40,293 nt of DNA, from contig NZ_QAOK01000027.1 of assembly GCF_003050865.1 (NCBI RefSeq), positions 1-40,293 of the forward strand. Reading direction: 5' to 3'. Position 1 is the stretch's first letter. Each line of letters starts with the position of its first letter. The DNA comes from Nitrosospira multiformis (GTDB taxonomy: Bacteria > Pseudomonadota > Gammaproteobacteria > Burkholderiales > Nitrosomonadaceae). The notes under the pieces are model-generated. The model did not search any database and was not told the origin of the DNA. It saw only the letters and a program-made list of their open reading frames with translations. Below, in pieces: positions 9,687-21,291 of this stretch. The translations under genes and the position numbers were made by a program.

Positions 9687-9911
9687 TCAACGGGATGGTT
9701 CCACAGGAACCGGGTCATATCCCCCCCTGCTCCAGGGATTGCATCGCATTATCCTCCAGACGCTGAGAACGAGTCCTCGCGCGGCCCCATGCCGGGCTAG
9801 CGCTTCACATGCATAATGCGAACAAGACGGACTGAACCGGCATGAGGGCCCAAGGAAAGGGCTCAGGCAATATTGATAGAGCCTGATAAACGCAATAATT
9901 ATTCGCGACAT
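9687..9911 (-). CDS. yidD: Membrane protein insertion efficiency factor YidD
   Basis: YidD is a small membrane-associated protein that aids YidC-dependent insertion. The 74-residue product has the family hallmarks: an N-terminal amphipathic segment (IIAFIRLYQYCLSPFLG), the motif CRFSPSCSHYACEAL and the later CNPWSRGGYDPVP. The start overlaps the 3' end of rnpA by 13 bp, as in many proteobacteria, suggesting coupled translation. It is followed after 51 bp by yidC. Confidence 0.95.
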   Translation of the reverse strand: MSRIIIAFIRLYQYCLSPFLGPSCRFSPSCSHYACEALARHGAARGLVLSVWRIMRCNPWSRGGYDPVPVEPSR

Positions 9912-10243
9912 TGCTGCAATTGAATCATGAGACGCCGTGCTTCGTCCGCCAACTGCACCGAACTGCGATCACTGGCACGACAACGGAGACGTATCACCAG
10001 ATCAAGGCCCGCCATATCCTCCTGGCGTGCACGAAACACTTCCCTCAACACCCGTTTCACCCGGTTGCGGTTTACGGCAAGCCGTTCAATTTTACCTGCC
10101 ACTATTAATCCCAATCTGGAATGCAATAAACCGTTGGGTTTGGCGAAAACCTGAAGTAATTCACCGCCTTTGGAACACCTGAACCGGATGACCGAGGAAA
10201 ATTCTTCTGCCTTATGCAGGCGATGAGTTTTAGGAAAACGAAT
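9899..10243 (-). CDS. rnpA: Ribonuclease P protein component, probable ATT start
   Basis: RnpA is the protein subunit of RNase P, which trims the 5' leader of pre-tRNA. The conserved basic signature RNRVKRVLREVF is at residues 59-70 and the N-terminal KTHRLHKAEEFSSV is typical. The first conventional start in frame is a TTG at 10126, which would remove the N-terminal third including KTHRLHKAEEF. The homologous region extends upstream with no ATG, GTG or TTG. An ATT at 10241-10243 lies 7 bp after GGAG (in ATTCCGGGAG) and gives 114 residues, the usual family size. A second ATT directly precedes it, and a CTG within RLHKAE is another possibility. The gene lies 25 bp after rpmH. Confidence 0.9.
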   Translation of the reverse strand: MRFPKTHRLHKAEEFSSVIRFRCSKGGELLQVFAKPNGLLHSRLGLIVAGKIERLAVNRNRVKRVLREVFRARQEDMAGLDLVIRLRCRASDRSSVQLADEARRLMIQLQQCRE

Positions 10244-10268
10244 AATACGGCTCCCGGAATGCGGTACG

Positions 10269-10406
10269 TTACTGCACTCCCAGGCGAACCCGTCCTTTGG
10301 CGCGCCGAGCCCGGATTACCGCCGCTCCACCCACGGTTTTCATGCGGACCCTGAAACCGTGGGTCCGCTTTCTGCGCGTCACGGATGGTTGGTAAGTACG
10401 TTTCAT
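10269..10406 (-). CDS. rpmH: 50S ribosomal protein L34
   Basis: This 45-residue, highly basic protein begins [19 protein letters not shown], the L34 signature, and continues with [10 protein letters not shown]. It is a component of the large ribosomal subunit. A ribosome binding site AGGGG lies 5 bp upstream of the ATG. It heads the minus-strand cluster rpmH-rnpA-yidD-yidC-mnmE and diverges from dnaA, the standard arrangement at proteobacterial origins. Confidence 0.97.
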   Translation of the reverse strand: MKRTYQPSVTRRKRTHGFRVRMKTVGGAAVIRARRAKGRVRLGVQ

Positions 10407-10495
10407 TATTACCCCTGTGCCTGATAATGATAAATAAAACTCGACATTACAACTCTTTACGACGGCCTGTGTCAACCGATATTTTTTGCCATTCC

Positions 10496-10504
10496 TGTGG
10501 ATAA
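10496..10504 (-). promoter_or_regulatory. DnaA box upstream of dnaA
   Basis: The plus strand reads TGTGGATAA, the exact complement of the consensus DnaA box TTATCCACA. It lies in the rpmH-dnaA gap, 78 bp before the dnaA start, where DnaA autoregulation and origin binding commonly occur. Confidence 0.75.
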
Positions 10505-10581
10505 GCTGTGAAGAACGGTCTAAAATATTTCGCTCACCTCGCCCGCAACTTCCGTTTCTTCCCCAACGAGTCATTAATATC

Positions 10582-12003
10582 ATGCTTGCACCGGATACCT
10601 TTTGGCTTGCCTGTCTCGAATATTTTGAAAATGAGCTGAGCGCCCAGCAATTCAATACCTGGATCAAACCGCTGCGCCTGCAGCTGTCGGACGACTCGCC
10701 TGAGCCTGTCCTCACACTGATCGCACCTAACCGTTTTGTCCTCCAATGGGTAAAGGACAATTTTTTGAGCGGCATCACGCAGATGGCGGAAAACCACTTC
10801 GCGCACCCGGTTCAGTTGCGGTTGGAACTCGCCGGCCAGGTTGCGGCCAGCGCATCTCCTTCGATTGGCGGGAATAACGGAATGGATTCCCGTCCGGTTA
10901 CCGCAGTGTTTGATGCGCCGACAGGATCCCCGCAAAAGGCACCGAAGGATACGAAAGATACAAAGGAAAAACAGGAAAAAAATCCAACCAGGCTGAATCC
11001 CTCTTTCACCTTCAATACTTTCGTCACAGGAAAGGCAAACCAGTTGGCACGTGCCGGGGCTATTCAGGTTGCCGAACGTCCCGGCGTTGCTTATAACCCC
11101 TTCTTCATCTATGGGGGGGTAGGATTGGGAAAAACCCATCTGATTCAAGCGATCGGCAATTTCGTTGTGGAGCACAACCCAAGTGCCAAGGTTCGCTATA
11201 TTCACTCGGAACAATACGTTTCCGACGTAGTAAGGGCTTACCAACATAAGGCATTTGATGAATTCAAGCGCTACTATCATTCGCTGGACTTGTTGCTGAT
11301 TGACGATATCCAGTTTTTTGGCGGGAAAAATCGTACGCAGGAAGAGTTTTTCTACGCATTCAACGCCCTGATCGAAGCGCACAAGCAAGTCATCATCACC
11401 TGCGACTCTTACCCGAAGGAAATCGCCGGCATGGAAGAACGGTTGATTTCGCGTTTCGGATGGGGCTTGACGGTAGCGGTGGAACCTCCTGAACTGGAAA
11501 TGCGCGTCGCTATTCTCCTGAAGAAAGCATTGATGGAAGATATCATCCTGGATGAAAGCGTTGCTTTTTTCATCGCAAAACACATTCGCTCCAATGTACG
11601 CGAACTGGAAGGTGCATTGAAAAGAGTGGTCGCTTACTCACGCTTCACCAGTCACGCACTGAGTCTGGAGTTGGCGCGGGAAGCATTGAAAGATCTACTG
11701 GCGGTACAGAACCGTCAGATCTCCATTGAAAACATTCAAAAGACAGTGGCGGATTACTACAAGATCAAGGTCGCCGAAATGTACTCCAAAAAGCGGTCTC
11801 GCGTTGTTGCCCGCCCACGCCAAATGGCCATGGCCATCTCCAAGGAACTTACCCCTCTGAGTCTGCCCGATATCGGGGAAGCCTTCGGGGGTCGGGACCA
11901 TACTACGGTATTGCATGGATATCGAAAGATTGCCGAATTGCGCGCTTCCGATCCTGCCGTCAATCGTGACTTCAATACCTTGCTGCACATTCTCCGCGGC
12001 TAA
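10582..12003 (+). CDS. dnaA: Chromosomal replication initiator protein DnaA
   Basis: DnaA is the AAA+ initiator that binds DnaA boxes and melts the origin. The chosen ATG gives 473 residues starting [19 protein letters not shown], the conserved domain I. A charged linker follows (about 110-140, [13 protein letters not shown]). The AAA+ domain has Walker A GGVGLGKT (178-185) and Walker B LLLIDD (237-242). The C-terminal DNA-binding domain has the signature [14 protein letters not shown] starting at 437. The frame opens at 10486, but the extra 32 residues are not DnaA-like and would overlap the DnaA box. dnaN follows after 219 bp. Confidence 0.97.
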   Translation: MLAPDTFWLACLEYFENELSAQQFNTWIKPLRLQLSDDSPEPVLTLIAPNRFVLQWVKDNFLSGITQMAENHFAHPVQLRLELAGQVAASASPSIGGNNGMDSRPVTAVFDAPTGSPQKAPKDTKDTKEKQEKNPTRLNPSFTFNTFVTGKANQLARAGAIQVAERPGVAYNPFFIYGGVGLGKTHLIQAIGNFVVEHNPSAKVRYIHSEQYVSDVVRAYQHKAFDEFKRYYHSLDLLLIDDIQFFGGKNRTQEEFFYAFNALIEAHKQVIITCDSYPKEIAGMEERLISRFGWGLTVAVEPPELEMRVAILLKKALMEDIILDESVAFFIAKHIRSNVRELEGALKRVVAYSRFTSHALSLELAREALKDLLAVQNRQISIENIQKTVADYYKIKVAEMYSKKRSRVVARPRQMAMAISKELTPLSLPDIGEAFGGRDHTTVLHGYRKIAELRASDPAVNRDFNTLLHILRG

Positions 12004-12222
12004 CTGCAAACTGAATAGCAAACTGAGGTTAAAAACAGGATGAATTGGGGATAACTCATCGCTTTTGTTCAGACTTTAATTCTGCTCACAAACTATCCAC
12101 AGTCCATACCTTATTGATACAAAAATAGAAAATGATCTAATATACTGATATAAGGCAAACTTTCCTACTTTTACCGGATTTCGCCAGTTCTTATTAACTA
12201 TTATTAGCTTTACAATTAAAAA
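12004..12222. other. dnaA-dnaN intergenic region, candidate part of oriC
   Basis: This AT-rich gap contains two nonamers one mismatch from the DnaA box. One is CTATCCACA at 12093-12101 and the other, on the minus strand, is TTATCCCCA (12046-12054). Runs of A and T, including TATACTGATATAA, follow at about 12110-12220. The dnaA-dnaN gap and the rpmH-dnaA gap are the usual origin locations. The perfect box is on the other side of dnaA, so the functional unwinding site cannot be fixed by reading alone. The dnaN promoter is probably here too. Confidence 0.55.
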
Positions 12223-13332
12223 ATGAAACTGATAGAAACCGACAGGGATACGTTGCTGAAACCTTTGCAGACAGTTACCGGTATTGTCGAGCGACGTCAT
12301 ACCTTACCCATCCTTTCCAACGTACTTATTGAACGCAAGCAGGAAAATATTTCGTTTATTGCTACCGACCTTGAAATCCAGATTACTACCTCCGCCACCG
12401 ATGGTGGCAAGGCAGATGAGGAATACTCCGTAACGGTTGCTGCAAAAAAACTTCAGGATATATTGCGTGCACTGCCTGAAAAGGTGCAGGTGACGCTGGA
12501 AACCAGCGACAGCCGGCTTCAGGCCAAAGCGGGAAAAAGCCGCTTCAATCTGCAGACGCTTCCTGCGGAAGATTTTCCAAAATTTCCTGAAAGCAATGAA
12601 CCGCAGGGAACAGTCAAGGTACAGCAGAAGGAATTGAAACATCTCCTGTCGATGGTCCAATACGCCATGGCCCACCAGGATATTCGCTACTACCTGAACG
12701 GCTTGCTGTTATTGCTGGAAAACAATCAACTGAAGGTGGTTGCAACCGATGGTCATCGGTTAGCGTTCGCCCTGATGATGCTTGAGACACCGTTGGAAAA
12801 AAAGGAGGTCATTCTTCCTCGCAAGGTGGTGCTCGAATTAGCCCGGCTATTGAATGAAACCGAGGAGCCGGTAACCATAGAAGTACTTCAGAACCAGGTG
12901 CGTTTTACCTTCTCCAATGTCATTCTGGTATCCAAAGTGGTCGATGGAAAGTTTCCGGACTATAACCGCGTCATCCCCACCGGTTACCAGAAACAATTCG
13001 ATATAAACCGGCTGTTGCTGCTACAGACACTGCAACGCGCCGCGATCCTGTCCAATGAAAAATTTCGCGGAGTCCGTCTTATCCTCACCACCGACAATCT
13101 TCGTATCGTCTGCAATAACAGCGAACAGGAAGAAGCGCAGGAAGAGCTGGAACTTCAATATGACGGAGAAGGGCTCGACATTGGTTTCAACATCACTTAT
13201 CTGCTCGATGTGCTGAACAATACGGACTGTGAAACAGTAACGTGCGCATTTGGCGACGCCAACAGCAGTGCGTTGATCACCATTCCGGGTAACGACAGTT
13301 TCAAATATGTGGTCATGCCCATGCGCATATGA
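12223..13332 (+). CDS. dnaN: DNA polymerase III beta subunit (sliding clamp)
   Basis: DnaN is the ring-shaped clamp that tethers DNA polymerase III and other enzymes to DNA. The 369-residue sequence opens with MKLIETDRDTLLKPLQ. Conserved features include the N-terminal VERRHTLPILSNVLIE, the central VATDGHRLAFA and the C-terminal end FKYVVMPMRI, which is the classic beta clamp tail. It follows dnaA on the plus strand and precedes gyrB, the standard order. No strong ribosome binding site is seen immediately upstream (AATTAAAAA). Confidence 0.97.
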   Translation: MKLIETDRDTLLKPLQTVTGIVERRHTLPILSNVLIERKQENISFIATDLEIQITTSATDGGKADEEYSVTVAAKKLQDILRALPEKVQVTLETSDSRLQAKAGKSRFNLQTLPAEDFPKFPESNEPQGTVKVQQKELKHLLSMVQYAMAHQDIRYYLNGLLLLLENNQLKVVATDGHRLAFALMMLETPLEKKEVILPRKVVLELARLLNETEEPVTIEVLQNQVRFTFSNVILVSKVVDGKFPDYNRVIPTGYQKQFDINRLLLLQTLQRAAILSNEKFRGVRLILTTDNLRIVCNNSEQEEAQEELELQYDGEGLDIGFNITYLLDVLNNTDCETVTCAFGDANSSALITIPGNDSFKYVVMPMRI

Positions 13333-13357
13333 GGTAAATACCAGGTCATTTCACACT

Positions 13358-13383
13358 CTTCTGTAGCTGGGAAGCTGCAGAAG
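13358..13383 (+). terminator. Hairpin downstream of dnaN, possible terminator
   Basis: CTTCTGTAGC and GCTGCAGAAG form a 10-bp stem with one G-U pair and a 6-base loop, 25 bp after the dnaN stop. There is no T-run behind it, so intrinsic termination is doubtful. It could stabilise the dnaN mRNA end. Confidence 0.3.
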
Positions 13384-13401
13384 CGTCTGTCGGTGCGCTT
13401 A

Positions 13402-13410
13402 TGGTATAAT
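13402..13410 (+). promoter_or_regulatory. Extended -10 promoter element upstream of gyrB
   Basis: TGGTATAAT matches the extended -10 consensus TGnTATAAT exactly. No good -35 hexamer is seen, which fits an extended -10 promoter. It lies about 255 bp before the gyrB start and would produce a leader containing the palindrome at 13577-13604. Confidence 0.55.
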
Positions 13411-13524
13411 TTATTGCTTACTGCGAAGCATTTTCCGGCATTGCAGACTCAGCTACGACCTTTATTGAGTTTCCTTGGGCCTTCCCCGAGTGGCCTCCTG
13501 AGCCTTAATCCCCCAGGTAAGTGA

Positions 13525-16098
<2,574 letters not shown>

Positions 16099-16167
16099 CT
16101 GATATGTCATCGGCTTGAAGCCAATATGTGAAGACGTCACTGGCTACTTCGCATCATAGAGGGCGTC

Positions 16168-16200
16168 TTGACGCAATCTGGCAGCTTGAGATGGTAAACT
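16168..16200 (+). promoter_or_regulatory. Possible glyA promoter
   Basis: TTGACG at 16168-16173 resembles a -35 element and TGGTAAACT at 16192-16200 resembles an extended -10 element. The spacing of about 21 bp is longer than ideal. The pair lies just ahead of glyA. Confidence 0.3.
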
Positions 16201-16242
16201 CGCAATTTTTCAATAAAAATTATTCACAGGTTTTAAAACAAC

Positions 16243-17493
16243 ATGTTGTCCTCACACAATACTCTCGAAAGCGTAGACCCTGATCTCTGGCAGGCCATCA
16301 AAGGCGAGATGCAGCGCCAGGAAGAATATATCGAGCTGATCGCGTCTGAAAATTATGCGAGTCCTGCAGTGATGCAGGCGCAGGGATCAGTGCTGACCAA
16401 CAAGTATGCAGAGGGTTATCCCGGAAAACGCTACTACGGCGGCTGTGAGTATGTGGATGTCGTAGAGCAGCTGGCAATTGATCGGGTAAGGGCGCTGTTC
16501 GACGCAGAGTATGTCAACGTCCAGCCGCATTCCGGCTCACAGGCCAACGCCGCGGTCTATCTCACTGCCTTGAAACCGGGAGATACCCTCCTTGGCATGT
16601 CGCTCGCGCATGGCGGGCATCTGACACACGGTGCTTCGGTCAATCTCAGCGGCAAGATTTTCAATGCCGTTTCCTATGGCCTTCGTTCTGATACCGAAGA
16701 GCTGGACTATGACGAGGTTGCGCGTCTGGCGCACGAACATAAGCCGAAGCTGATCGTGGCAGGGGCTTCGGCTTACGCGCTGGTGATAGACTGGAAGCGC
16801 TTCCGCAAGATTGCGGACGATATAGGAGCCTATCTGTTCGTGGATATGGCGCATTATGCGGGGCTGGTTGCGGCAGGATACTATCCCAATCCCGTCGGCA
16901 TCGCCGATTTCGTCACGAGCACGACCCACAAGACGCTGCGCGGCCCGCGGGGCGGGATCATCATGGCCAGGGCGGAACATGAGAAAGCGCTCAATTCCGC
17001 TATTTTCCCGCAAACCCAGGGCGGTCCGTTGATGCACGTGATTGCCGCCAAGGCAGTAGCCTTCAAGGAAGCGGCCAGCCAGGAGTTCAAGAACTACCAG
17101 GAACAGGTAATCGACAATGCGCGCGTAATGGCGAAAGTGTTGCAGGAGCGCGGATTGCGCATCGTCTCGGGGCGCACCGACTGCCACATGTTTCTGGTGG
17201 ACCTGCGCCCCAAGTATATTACCGGCAAGCAGGCTGCGGAATCGCTGGAGTTGGCGCATATCACCGTCAATAAGAATGCGATTCCCAACGACCCGCAGAA
17301 ACCATTCGTCACCAGCGGGATTCGCATCGGCTCTCCTGCCATCACCACCCGCGGCTTTACCGAAATTGAATCCGAACAACTGGCGCATCTGATAGCCGAT
17401 GTACTGGAGGCGCCGACAGATTCCTCGGTGCTGACAGAGGTTGCACGCCAGGCAAAAGCACTATGTGCAAAATTTCCCGTTTACCAAGGCTGA
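16243..17493 (+). CDS. glyA: Serine hydroxymethyltransferase
   Basis: GlyA interconverts serine and glycine using tetrahydrofolate and pyridoxal phosphate, and supplies one-carbon units. The 416-residue sequence has the N-terminal [20 protein letters not shown], the HGGHLTHG segment and [10 protein letters not shown]. The PLP-binding lysine is in [14 protein letters not shown], at Lys230. The length is typical of bacterial SHMT. It stands between gyrB and nrdR with its own upstream gap of about 145 bp, so it is probably transcribed from its own promoter. Confidence 0.97.
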   Translation: MLSSHNTLESVDPDLWQAIKGEMQRQEEYIELIASENYASPAVMQAQGSVLTNKYAEGYPGKRYYGGCEYVDVVEQLAIDRVRALFDAEYVNVQPHSGSQANAAVYLTALKPGDTLLGMSLAHGGHLTHGASVNLSGKIFNAVSYGLRSDTEELDYDEVARLAHEHKPKLIVAGASAYALVIDWKRFRKIADDIGAYLFVDMAHYAGLVAAGYYPNPVGIADFVTSTTHKTLRGPRGGIIMARAEHEKALNSAIFPQTQGGPLMHVIAAKAVAFKEAASQEFKNYQEQVIDNARVMAKVLQERGLRIVSGRTDCHMFLVDLRPKYITGKQAAESLELAHITVNKNAIPNDPQKPFVTSGIRIGSPAITTRGFTEIESEQLAHLIADVLEAPTDSSVLTEVARQAKALCAKFPVYQG

Positions 17494-17615
17494 TCGCGCA
17501 GTGGAGCGGCGCATACTGACGCCGCTTCCATGTCTCGCCATGCGGACGACCTGCACCTGGATCAATTTGCTTTGGCTCCAGGGCTGAAGTCAGCCGACCG
17601 GTTCCAGATCGACGC

Positions 17616-18095
17616 ATGAAATGTCCCTTCTGCAACGCGCCTGACACAAGCGTGATCGACTCCAGGGTGAGCGAGGAAGGAGACAGGATACGTCGCCGCC
17701 GGCGCTGCCCCAACTGTGACAAACGCTTCACCACCTACGAAACAGTGGAATTGCGCTTGCCGCAGGTCGTGAAACAGGATGGTAACCGCGCTGAATTCGA
17801 CCGTGAAAAATTGCGTACCGGCTTTATGCGGGCATTGCACAAGCGTCCGGTCTCGGCAGAGGATGTGGAGGCGGCAATGAGCCGCGTCATCCAGAAGCTG
17901 CTAAGCTTGGGTGAACGGGAGGTGGCCTCGCACAAGATCGGCGAGATGGTGATGGAAGAACTCTATAAACTGGACAAGGTCGCCTACATTCGCTTTGCTT
18001 CTGTTTATCGAAGTTTTCAGGGTGCTGCCGATTTCGATGATGCAATCCGGGAACTGCAAGGACCTGATAACAGGAAGGAACCGGACAAAGCTTGA
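17616..18095 (+). CDS. nrdR: Transcriptional repressor NrdR
   Basis: NrdR is a zinc-finger and ATP-cone repressor of ribonucleotide reductase genes. The zinc ribbon uses Cys3, Cys6, Cys31 and Cys34 (MKCPFC and CPNC), with the basic stretch RIRRRRRC between. The ATP-cone domain starts at about residue 50 and contains [12 protein letters not shown]. The C-terminal [12 protein letters not shown] is the family hallmark. The 159-residue length is normal. It lies between glyA and ribD, an order widely seen in beta- and gammaproteobacteria. Confidence 0.97.
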   Translation: MKCPFCNAPDTSVIDSRVSEEGDRIRRRRRCPNCDKRFTTYETVELRLPQVVKQDGNRAEFDREKLRTGFMRALHKRPVSAEDVEAAMSRVIQKLLSLGEREVASHKIGEMVMEELYKLDKVAYIRFASVYRSFQGAADFDDAIRELQGPDNRKEPDKA

Positions 18096-18200
18096 TTCAC
18101 ACGTTTTACCTCTGTTTTCCGTCTTCCCACCAAGCGACGCGGCTGCCACTTGAGTTGCAAACTGAATTTGCAGCTTTGTATTTGAACAATGGAGTTTCCA

Positions 18201-19301
18201 ATGTTCTCGCCAACCGATTACCGTTTCATGGCGCGGGCGCTGCGGCTCGCGGAAAAAGGGCTTTATAGTACAAGCCCGAATCCCCGGGTGGGCTGCGTGC
18301 TGGTGCGCGATGGACAGGTGGTGGGTAGCGGCTGGCACGAGCTTGCAGGTGAGGCGCATGCGGAAATAAATGCACTCGCTGCGGCCGGGCCGGCGGCACG
18401 CGGCGCCACCGCCTATCTCACACTGGAGCCGTGCAGTCACCATGGTCGCACTCCACCCTGCGCCGATGCCTTGGTTCAGGCAGGTGTCGCAAAAGTCATT
18501 GCAGCCATGCAGGATCCGAATCCCCTCGTGTCCGGTCGCGGTTGCGCCCTTCTGGAAGAGGCGGGGATAGAAGTGCAAACCGGCTTGATGGAAGCGGAAG
18601 CGAAAGCTTTGAATATCGGATTTGTCTCGCGCATGACCCGCGGTCGTCCCTGGGTCAGGGCCAAGATCGCGGCAAGTCTTGATGGCAAGACGGCACTCAA
18701 CAACGGGTCCAGTCAATGGATCACGAGTGAAGCGGCACGTCGTGACGGGCACCGCTGGCGCGCCCGTTCCTGCGCGGTAATGACCGGCATTGGTACAGTG
18801 TTGGCCGATGACCCGCAGCTCACGGTGCGCCATATCCATACCTCCAGGCAACCCATGCCGGTAGTGGTGGATAAGGGACTGGATATACCGCTGGATGCGG
18901 GATTGCTGCGTGGCGCAGGCGAGCTGATTTTTACCGCTGCCGCCAGTGAAGGCAAAATTGTCGCGTTACGTGATGTGGGTGCGCACGTCATCCTGTTGCC
19001 GGATAGCGCTGGCAACGTTGATCTGGCTGCAATGATGCAACGGCTTGCGGATTTAGAAATAAACGAAGTGCTGGTCGAGGCAGGGCGCGGCTTGAACGGT
19101 GGGCTTCTCCAGGCGGATCTGGTGGATGAACTGGTCATTTATCTTGCCCCCTGTCTGATCGGAAATGCGGCGCAGGACATGCTCAAATTGCCAGAACTCT
19201 TGAATCTGGAAGACAAGCGCGCCCTCAAGATTCACGATGTACGCGCCGTGGGACAGGATATCCGCATTATTGCCCGTTTTGCTGACAGGATGGTTCCATA
19301 A
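18201..19301 (+). CDS. ribD: Bifunctional riboflavin deaminase/reductase RibD
   Basis: RibD catalyses the second and third steps of riboflavin synthesis: deamination of the pyrimidine and reduction of the ribose side chain. The N-terminal cytidine-deaminase-type zinc domain has HAE (His53) and PCSHHGRTPPC (Cys78 and Cys87). The C-terminal reductase domain starts at about residue 145 with RPWVRAKIAASLDGKTAL. The ATG at 18201 gives 366 residues and follows GGAG with 6-bp spacing. The ATG at 18189 would overlap this ribosome binding site. It is separated from the other rib genes by an oppositely oriented two-component pair. Confidence 0.95.
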   Translation: MFSPTDYRFMARALRLAEKGLYSTSPNPRVGCVLVRDGQVVGSGWHELAGEAHAEINALAAAGPAARGATAYLTLEPCSHHGRTPPCADALVQAGVAKVIAAMQDPNPLVSGRGCALLEEAGIEVQTGLMEAEAKALNIGFVSRMTRGRPWVRAKIAASLDGKTALNNGSSQWITSEAARRDGHRWRARSCAVMTGIGTVLADDPQLTVRHIHTSRQPMPVVVDKGLDIPLDAGLLRGAGELIFTAAASEGKIVALRDVGAHVILLPDSAGNVDLAAMMQRLADLEINEVLVEAGRGLNGGLLQADLVDELVIYLAPCLIGNAAQDMLKLPELLNLEDKRALKIHDVRAVGQDIRIIARFADRMVP

Positions 19302-19347
19302 CCGGGGTCGATTCTCTTCTTTCAAAATCTTCTGGGTTTTCTGAGTT

Positions 19348-19367
19348 AAGTAAGCGCACACTTACTC
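19348..19367. repeat. Short inverted repeat beside a gene end
   Basis: AGTAAG and CTTACT form perfect 6-bp arms around CGCACA. The block AAGTAAGCGCACACTTACTC closely resembles 102-117 near the parB end. It lies between the ends of the convergent ribD and regA-like genes and may be a small dispersed repeat or weak terminator stem. Confidence 0.35.
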
Positions 19368-19394
19368 GGCTCATGGCTGGAACGAAAGATCCGT

Positions 19395-19958
19395 TTATGT
19401 TTTCGCCGGATACTTGGTGAGCTTGCGCTGTAATGTCCGCCGGTGCATGTTGAGGACGCGCGCTGTTACAGAAACGTTTCCCTTGTTCTCGTTGAGTACG
19501 CGCTGAATGTACTCCCACTCGAGCCGCCCGACGGATAGGGGGTGGGCGCTGATCTGCACGTCTGAATCACCGGTCGTGCGCTCGAACGCCGCCATGATTT
19601 CATGGACGTCGACCGGCTTCGCGAGATAGTGGGTGGCGCCAAGTTTGATGGCCTCGACCGCGGTAGCGATGCTGGCGTAGCCCGTCAGCATGACGATACG
19701 CGTGCCGGGATCGAGTGCTTTCAGCTTTTCGACCAGGGATAATCCGGAAGGACCGGGTAGTCTGAGATCGACAACGGCATACTCCGGCGTGCAGGCCTCC
19801 GCAAGCTCCAGCGCCTGGTCCACGCTATGCGCGCAGGTGACGTTGAATCCGCGTTTGGTCATTGCATTGGCAAGAACCGTACAAAAGGTCTGGTCATCGT
19901 CCACAATCAGCAAGGTGGGACGATCATCCACTTCCGTCATGGGTAACGTTTTTGTCAT
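19395..19958 (-). CDS. regA: RegA/PrrA-type response regulator
   Basis: This is a two-domain response regulator that pairs with the adjacent RegB-like kinase. The receiver domain has the acidic pair Asp20 and Asp21, phosphoacceptor Asp64 in AVVDLRLPG, and Lys114 in YLAKPVD. The short C-terminal Fis-type helix-turn-helix (about residues 148-183) contains GNVSVTARVLNMHRRTLQRK, the hallmark of RegA/PrrA/ActR regulators. These control redox-responsive genes such as respiration, carbon and nitrogen metabolism. The ATG overlaps the kinase stop (ATGA), so the pair is coupled. The length of 187 residues is normal. The targets in this organism are inference only. Confidence 0.92.
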   Translation of the reverse strand: MTKTLPMTEVDDRPTLLIVDDDQTFCTVLANAMTKRGFNVTCAHSVDQALELAEACTPEYAVVDLRLPGPSGLSLVEKLKALDPGTRIVMLTGYASIATAVEAIKLGATHYLAKPVDVHEIMAAFERTTGDSDVQISAHPLSVGRLEWEYIQRVLNENKGNVSVTARVLNMHRRTLQRKLTKYPAKT

Positions 19959-21241
19959 ATCGATGGCTGTATCAGAGGGAGTATGACTTGGGTACAGGCT
20001 CCGCCTTCACGATTGGTCAGGCGCACCTTGCCGCCAAACCGCTCGATGTTTGCATTTGCCAGAAACAGGCCGATGCCGAAACCCTGCCCTTTTGTTTTGG
20101 TGGTGAAAAAGGGCTGGCCGGCACGCTGGGCCGCCTCTCCGCTCAGTCCTTCTCCATAGTCGAGTATCTGCAGATGCAATTCCTGATGACTCCAGGTAAC
20201 TTCTATCTCGATGTGTTTCAAGGATGCGTCCGCCGCATTATTCAACAGATTCAAAATGGACTGGCTCAGTAATTGCGTGTTCAGAATCTGGGGAGCTGGC
20301 TGCACTCCGCTGCCGCGATAGGTAAACTGGGCGGAGGGCCGCATCAATTGCCATTTATCCAGAACCTGGCGTAAAAAAAGATCGACCGTCTGGCCACTCA
20401 CATCTTCGGCGCGTGCCTGGCCCGCATCTGCCAGCAATTGCGTCAGGGTGCGCTTGCAGTGCGCGATCTGATCCCGCAATATTCTGATATTGCCTTGAAA
20501 TTCGGTGTTGTCGATGTATTCGTCCTGCAGTTCCCCCGTGACTATCGCCATGGTTGCCAGGGGCGTGCCCAGTTCATGCGCCGCGCCAGCGGCCAGCGTT
20601 CCGAGTGCAATGATCTGTTCATTACGCAATGCCTGTTCACGCGCCAATGCCAGGTCCTTGTCGCGTTCGCGGATCGATATGCCCATCTTGACAACGAACC
20701 ACGCGATCAATACCGTGCTCAGTACGAAAGCTAGCCACATCCCGGAAACGTGCATGATGAATTCGCTGCCATGTTCTTCATGGTTATGTGGCAGGGGCAC
20801 ATAATAAAACAGCAACAGCGTATAGCAACTTATGGTGATGGCAGCCATCACCCAGGTATAAGCCCAGGGCAGCGCAGCCGCGGCAATAGTCAGAGGCAGA
20901 AGGTATAGCGAGATAAACGGATTGGTCGAGCCGCCGCTGAGGTAAAGCAGCGTACTTAAAGCAAGCACGTCCACCAGGAGTTGTGCAAAGAACTCCATGC
21001 TGGAAACCGGCCATTTACGATGGAGACGTATCCAGGTCGCCAGGTTCACCACCCCCAGCAAAACCGCTACCGCGACCATTTCCGCCCAGGGTAATTCCAG
21101 CTCGAGTCCCCAGTAAGCCAGCGCAAAAGTCAGGCATTGCGCCGCGATGACAATATTCCTGAGCAGGAATAAACGTTGCAGATTCTTGCGGAGAGGTGGC
21201 TGGCCGGGGTTAGCAAGCACTTTTGTCGCTGATTTTCTCAT
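19955..21241 (-). CDS. regB: RegB/PrrB-type redox-sensing histidine kinase
   Basis: This is a membrane histidine kinase that autophosphorylates and signals to the adjacent regulator. Six hydrophobic segments fill about residues 25-185. Between them lies the quinone-binding motif GGSTNPF (103-109), the signature of RegB sensors. The H-box AAGAAHELGTPLAT carries His222. Cys262 (AHCKRTL) matches the position of the redox-active cysteine of RegB. The ATPase domain has NLLNNAADAS and GQGFGIGLFLAN. The 428-residue length is typical. It suggests regulation by the ubiquinone pool, although the signal has not been shown here. Confidence 0.92.
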   Translation of the reverse strand: MRKSATKVLANPGQPPLRKNLQRLFLLRNIVIAAQCLTFALAYWGLELELPWAEMVAVAVLLGVVNLATWIRLHRKWPVSSMEFFAQLLVDVLALSTLLYLSGGSTNPFISLYLLPLTIAAAALPWAYTWVMAAITISCYTLLLFYYVPLPHNHEEHGSEFIMHVSGMWLAFVLSTVLIAWFVVKMGISIRERDKDLALAREQALRNEQIIALGTLAAGAAHELGTPLATMAIVTGELQDEYIDNTEFQGNIRILRDQIAHCKRTLTQLLADAGQARAEDVSGQTVDLFLRQVLDKWQLMRPSAQFTYRGSGVQPAPQILNTQLLSQSILNLLNNAADASLKHIEIEVTWSHQELHLQILDYGEGLSGEAAQRAGQPFFTTKTKGQGFGIGLFLANANIERFGGKVRLTNREGGACTQVILPLIQPSI

Positions 21242-21291
21242 GCCGGATGAGGAGCCTTATTTGATCCGGCCAGAAAAAATACTATGAATCT

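Noticed and set aside
10534-11583. 349-codon minus-strand frame
   Set aside because: It lies wholly antisense to dnaA and its sequence has no family features.
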